In this document: piece by piece, positions 59,882 to 64,000 of the stretch
Layout: each line of letters starts with the position of its first letter
How positions within the stretch are numbered: position 1 is the stretch's first letter
The notes under the pieces: model-generated
Database searches by the model: none
What the model saw: only the letters and a program-made list of their open reading frames with translations
Told to the model about the DNA's origin: nothing
Position numbers and translations under genes: made by a program
Assembly (NCBI GenBank): GCA_029851415.1
Contig: CM056742.1
Coordinates: 86,666,748-86,730,747 of the forward strand
Direction: 5' to 3'
Source: Eretmocerus hayati
Taxonomy: Eukaryota > Arthropoda > Insecta > Hymenoptera > Aphelinidae
DNA: 64,000 nt

Positions 59882-60300
59882 AATTTAGCGAGTAAGTTTT
59901 CCTAGAATAATACCCGTGGTGCCATCTTTTGACCAATATTCTTGCACTCACATCTCAAAAATAATGCGTACGAGACCTTTTTTGCCCCTACAACGGCAAA
60001 AGACAAGACAACTGACCTGTGGCGAGGGGCTAGGGTATAAATAGAGCCATGCTTGCATTTTTCGACAGTCTGCTCAAGTCGGCTGGAAGACACCTCAAAT
60101 TCTAAATCGCGTGTTCACTGTCTTTCTCAAGTTCAACGCTTCCTATTTCAACTGTTTAAAATACCAAGCACCACGGGCGATATAATATTTGGTTCATATT
60201 GAGAATAATCGGAATAAACCAGTAAGTATCGCGAATCAAAATCCAGTATCATTTCATTCGAGTCACTTTTCTATTTCTATAATATATGAGGGAATTTATT
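59882..60300 (+). promoter_or_regulatory. Promoter/first-exon-like module, plus copy
   Basis: Inverted homologue of 41825-42243. It has a TATA box TATAAATAG (60036-60044) and an initiator-like GACAGTCTG about 31 bp on (60064-60072). A ~155 nt exon-like stretch contains GGAAGACACCTCAAATTCTA and AGCACCACGGGC. A splice donor ACCA/GTAAGTAT follows (GT at 60222-60223). Spacing of the three signals is the same in both copies although the rest has diverged. It could be an LTR/leader or a duplicated gene 5' end. I see no downstream coding exon. Confidence 0.5.
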
Positions 60301-60485
60301 CCGTCATATCCAGGCATAGCCTGGTTCATCATTTTGTGGGTTCTCATTCTGTACTTATGTAGGGGAGAAAGGTCAAATGACCAAAGCATGAGGTTAATTT
60401 AAGTACCGAGGCTTTAATGAAGTAATGAAAAGAGAATGAATATTTACAAAATTATTTACAATTGGTCGAATGACCTTGAGACGCA

Positions 60486-61003
60486 TTGGAGCTCGAGCAC
60501 GTGAAAAGGAGGGCACGAGGAAGAAATCATATTTACTGTAGGCCACAGAAAGAGAGAGAGAGAAGATCGATCTGGCACTTACAGAATGGTCGACTCGGCG
60601 ACGACGGAGACGTTCACGAGGACAGAAGTATGGGCCACGCTTGGCCGACGACTACTGGCAGCTTGACCGGGCACGGTCAGGAGACCCTCGAAGGCCGGGC
60701 TCGTCGAATATGCTCTGGGTCTGCAGGGCTTGTCGCGAGACCGCTGCACCAGGTTATCACGCGCGAACCGAGACTAGTAAAACGGCGACGAGGTTACGCG
60801 CGGAAGAGAAAAACGGAGCACGAAAACTGGAGCGAGCTCCGACACGTGCTCTCCCTACTCATGACGACGGTAGTCTGCCGGCGCACGGCGGCGCAGTGGC
60901 AGCTTGGTGGAACGCGAGGGGAGGGGAGCGCGGGGAAGGATAGCTTGGGCGTCTGCTACAAGCTACGGCCCGCGCGACTCTATCTCGCTTTTTTGGCCGG
61001 TCA

Positions 61004-61061
<58 letters not shown>

Positions 61062-61200
61062 CTTGGAGAGTCCTCTCCTTGTTACTTACTCTAGCTCCAC
61101 ATAAAATAATATTAGACTAATAATTGGTCCAGGAGAGAGAGGAGACGGTATATACTCTACCTTCACACCCCTCCCCCAGACGCTGGGTAGCCGGCTGGCG
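60486..61200 (+). other. GC-rich block with long overlapping ORFs and a CT microsatellite
   Basis: Plus-strand frames of 202 and 100 codons overlap in a GC-rich stretch. They are low-complexity (Arg/Gly/Ser rich) with no domain. The tail of the longest is translated from the (CT)n tract at 61012-61058. Such long frames are expected by chance in GC-rich DNA. It may be part of an unidentified repeat or a CpG-rich regulatory region. Confidence 0.35.
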
Positions 61201-61249
61201 TACCAGCTCGAGAACTACCCTCTCTCAATCTGGGCCAATTCTGAAGTTG

Positions 61250-62565
61250 GACCAATCCGGTCAAAAGAATAAAGAGTTGGAATCTATTGAAAATCTATCA
61301 TGTAGTTTTCTGAAAAAAGGAAGATTTGAAATCAAAAGTAGATACGATTCCTTCAAAAAACGGTTGGGGAAGCATTCATACGGACATAAAATCCATTCCA
61401 TCGCACAACAATTCGTACGAATTCCGGATCACAGATCACTGGAGAGCGTCTTTTCACTGCACTGTCCTGCACTTTTTGTGCCACAGAGAAATCACTTTTG
61501 GTTTCACTGAATCACTTGGTCTCTTAAATTGACCGTCACTACTAGATGATACTATGCATACAGTACACGGATCATCCATTGCATACAGCACCCTGATCAT
61601 ACATTGCATACAGTACACTGATCATACTTCGGACATTTGTATCGTATTAACGCCTTGTGCATTCAGATCATACCAGACTTCGCTCGATCCATACTTTTTA
61701 TACAAATATCGTACGAATCTATGAACATAAAGTAACGATTCATTGACTAATTCGTCACAAGAATATTTGGTCGTAGACCTTATATTATTTTACATAATTT
61801 TTTTTTGTCAAAATTTTGAAACATTGGCACACAAAATGAAAATTGAAAGAAAGAATTATTTAATGATGTGTAAGTATTCTTTTCATACACGGTCAAAAAA
61901 ATAACGTAACATTTTTCGATAAACTTTCCGAATTTTCTAGGTATTGGTCATTGACCTTGTTTTTTCTATCCTAAAATTTAGGGAAGTTTGTAACATAATA
62001 GAAATTTGGTGGAATGACCGTAATGAAAGATAAATTTGTAGATTATTGGAAGTATTGAAAAAGATTTCAGAGAAAATCGGTAGTAGACCTTTGTACTTAA
62101 TACTACGGAAATTCGTCAACTAATCTCATGAATTTTGTTGCAAGAATTCAAGTATGAAAAGGAAAACTCATTTGGAAAATCAGATCAGATTCATTTTGTA
62201 TTCAACTATATAAAGTTCAGTTCACAACAAACTCGAAGCATATTATAAAATCTCACAAAAATGAAAGCATCTTAGCATGGTTGATTGACCGAATTGTTGA
62301 TCTTCACTCGAGATCAGAGTAGATTTGAATAAATTTGAAAGTTCATGTTCACATACTGGAACGTCTATTTGGTTAAACAAAATCAATTATTCTGTCCATC
62401 GACGAATCTTCCTCTGGAACGATGTCGATCTCCAAGTGCAGTCAGTAGCACGTATATGCCTGCTACGGGCACTAGGCTGCTCCTGCGCTCTATGATGTCG
62501 CTATGCCTCCTCCCGGGCAAGATTCTTGGTCTAAATTTGTTGTCATGACGTGATATGGTTGTATT
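61250..62565. other. No supported gene
   Basis: AT-rich DNA. A short direct repeat (ATACAGTACACGGATCAT and variants, about 61555-61625, three copies of ~32 bp) is visible. There are no ORFs of note. Confidence 0.5.
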
Positions 62566-62571
62566 GGCCAC

Positions 62572-63784
62572 TTAGGCCTTAAATCGTCGAGAAAGATTGA
62601 TCAGCGCTGATCGAAGGTCATGGGTTACATAAAACTTGAGCTTAATATCACGAGTAGGAAATGTCGGAAATAGCTCGTCAAAATCAAGCTTAAATTGCTT
62701 TACCCACGTGGACACATTGGTCCTGTGCGGTAAGCGATTAAATTTGAGATTATTGGTCAGATCTTCAAGACCAGAGAATTCAACAATCATTGCAAGGCTA
62801 TCGCACACTGAATCCTGCAACATATTGCATTTATGCAGAAAATGTGCAACGTCAGACAATAGTGCGTACCAAGGCTAGATTGATATTGAAATTGGAAATT
62901 GTACTTGAAAATGGTACTTTGGTATTCGCACAACGCTTGTGCATGGGTGGGAAGAAAATAATATGTATAATCATCTATTTGCATTTCTTGATCATGAGCA
63001 TGGAGCTCGGCCTCGTACTTGGTCGAAACGAGGTAAAATGCTTCATTGGCTAGTCAAGATAGCTCAGACACAACCTCATACTCAGACTAGGATTTGCAAT
63101 CGATCGTACGACCATCAAATGCCTTATTTCGGTCCCAACTAATTTGAAATTTAGACTGTGCAAGTCAGTATTGAGATATTGCCCACAAAATTTTACACTA
63201 TATTGAACCTGGGAGGCGAAATTGACGAGAACCGGGTTGATCAGGCCCATTTCTCGTCTCAATGCAATTTCAGATTCGGGAAATTTTTAATCTGATTGGG
63301 CAGACGAGTTTGCGCTACAACACGTGCTAGCTTGTCGGACTCTAGAATTTCGACTGCGATTGTCAAATGGGGACCGAATGGTCGTAAAAATGATCGAGAT
63401 GAATTGATGTTGGAAAATACATATTTCACGAAAAGAGCCATGGTAATCGATGACATCCAGAGGATTTGTGAAGGACTCAGAAGACGTACCTTCCCTTAAG
63501 ATGTCAAGACAAATCTCTGCCCTCGCGTGACGGAAATTATTGATTTGCTTTCCAAATTGAGAAAGTACCAAATTAAAATGATTATTATCTTGACGGAGCC
63601 ATGATTGCTTGTACAATATTTCATGCCCAAATAGGCCAAATTGAACAAACGTCATGCCTGGCAATGAAGAATGAGTACAAGATTGAGCCATGTGGACATC
63701 CGTCAATACAGACAAGTAATAATTCTGCCTGTAAAAATCAGTATTTGACAAAAAGTCATAATTTGGCATAATGTCTCGAAACAA
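62572..63784 (-). pseudogene. Unrecognised decayed coding region, several frameshifts
   Basis: Five minus-strand frames follow each other over 1.2 kb (63287-63784, 63259-63456, 63050-63262, 62787-62984, 62572-62859). Each has natural-looking composition, and the frame changes four times. Distinct pieces include FVQFGLFGHEILYKQSWLR, then FGPHLTIAVEILESDKLARV, then NPVLVNFASQVQYSVKFCG, then MQIDDYTYYFLPTHAQALCE and LDFDELFPTFPTRD at the end. I cannot assign a family. The consecutive fit suggests one ancestral protein of ~400 residues, now a pseudogene. A transposon protein or an old viral insertion are possible; neither is shown. Confidence 0.4.
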
Positions 63785-63789
63785 ATCAG

Positions 63790-64000
63790 AATTTTGCTAT
63801 ATGTGCAGCTAATTATGCGCTTTTCAAATTATTGTTAAGCGTTTCAAAGCTGTTAAACATTGCAACTGATAGCAGTAGAGGGTATATACCTTTCAGTGTT
63901 TTCATATTATTAACGCAAATACAAAACTTGCCATTTCGCTCTTCAATTATGATAATAGAGCTAGACCAAGCGTCAGTAGATTTTTTAATAAATGTGATTT
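63790..64000. other. Right edge, nothing seen
   Basis: AT-rich sequence upstream of the decayed minus-strand coding region. No clear start or promoter. Confidence 0.4.

Noticed and set aside
60486..61094. 202-codon plus-strand ORF
   Set aside because: It lies in GC-rich DNA, is Arg/Gly/Ser rich, ends in a tail translated from a (CT)n microsatellite, and overlaps other frames.

Overview
This is nuclear DNA from a eukaryote, most likely an insect and possibly a hymenopteran, although the sequence alone does not prove the order. It is A+T rich. It carries fragments of insect-type retroelements: CR1/jockey-like and R1/I-like LINEs, a BEL/Pao-type Gag, and Penelope-like elements. It also has tRNA-derived Pol III modules, GT-AG splice signals and many inverted-repeat DNA elements. 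There is no bacterial gene organisation and I recognise no conserved host gene. It reads as transposon-rich intergenic or heterochromatin-like DNA.

Layout. 0-8.5 kb: a decayed LINE on the minus strand, LTR-like repeats and mostly blank sequence. 8.6-13.7 kb: a MITE, a 175-205 bp satellite-like array, a 1.57 kb foldback element in a TA microsatellite, and an almost perfect palindrome with 232 bp arms. 13.7-19.3 kb: nearly featureless AT-rich DNA. 19.3-22.6 kb: inverted satellite units, repeat B, a Gag fragment, and a tRNA-headed SINE with its target-site duplication. 23.5-28.8 kb: two ~500 bp inverted repeats around 3.9 kb that holds a possible small three-exon gene. 29.8-33.1 kb: a tandem array of ~880 bp hairpin units whose inner segment faces one way in the first two units and the other way in the last two. 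33.8-35.4 kb: a decayed transposon gene ending in a ubiquitin-hydrolase-like box. 35.8-40.4 kb: a giant palindrome with ~2 kb arms. 41.8-47.3 kb: a promoter/first-exon-like module, MITEs, repeat B with a Cys-rich ORF, and two LINE fragments. 48.3-52.2 kb: a foldback element with GGGGAGAGTGGGG ends and a tRNA-like Pol III module plus T-run in each arm. 53.7-59.6 kb: two Penelope-like elements in inverted orientation, with reverse transcriptase, GIY-YIG endonuclease and hammerhead-type motifs. 59.9-60.3 kb: a second, inverted copy of the promoter/first-exon module. 62.6-63.8 kb: an unrecognised decayed coding region on the minus strand.

Few of these genes work together. The retroelement ORFs are truncated, frameshifted or stopped. 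The consistent theme is palindrome formation at every scale: 24 bp, ~100 bp, 232 bp, ~0.5 kb, ~2 kb, and a Penelope pair with ~2.2 kb of matching arm. The best candidates for a closer look are the invertible-segment array at 29.8-33.1 kb, the young palindrome at 12.86-13.34 kb, the two giant palindromes, and the gene inside the 23.5-28.8 kb inverted-repeat unit. Percent identities were judged by eye unless a mismatch count is given.
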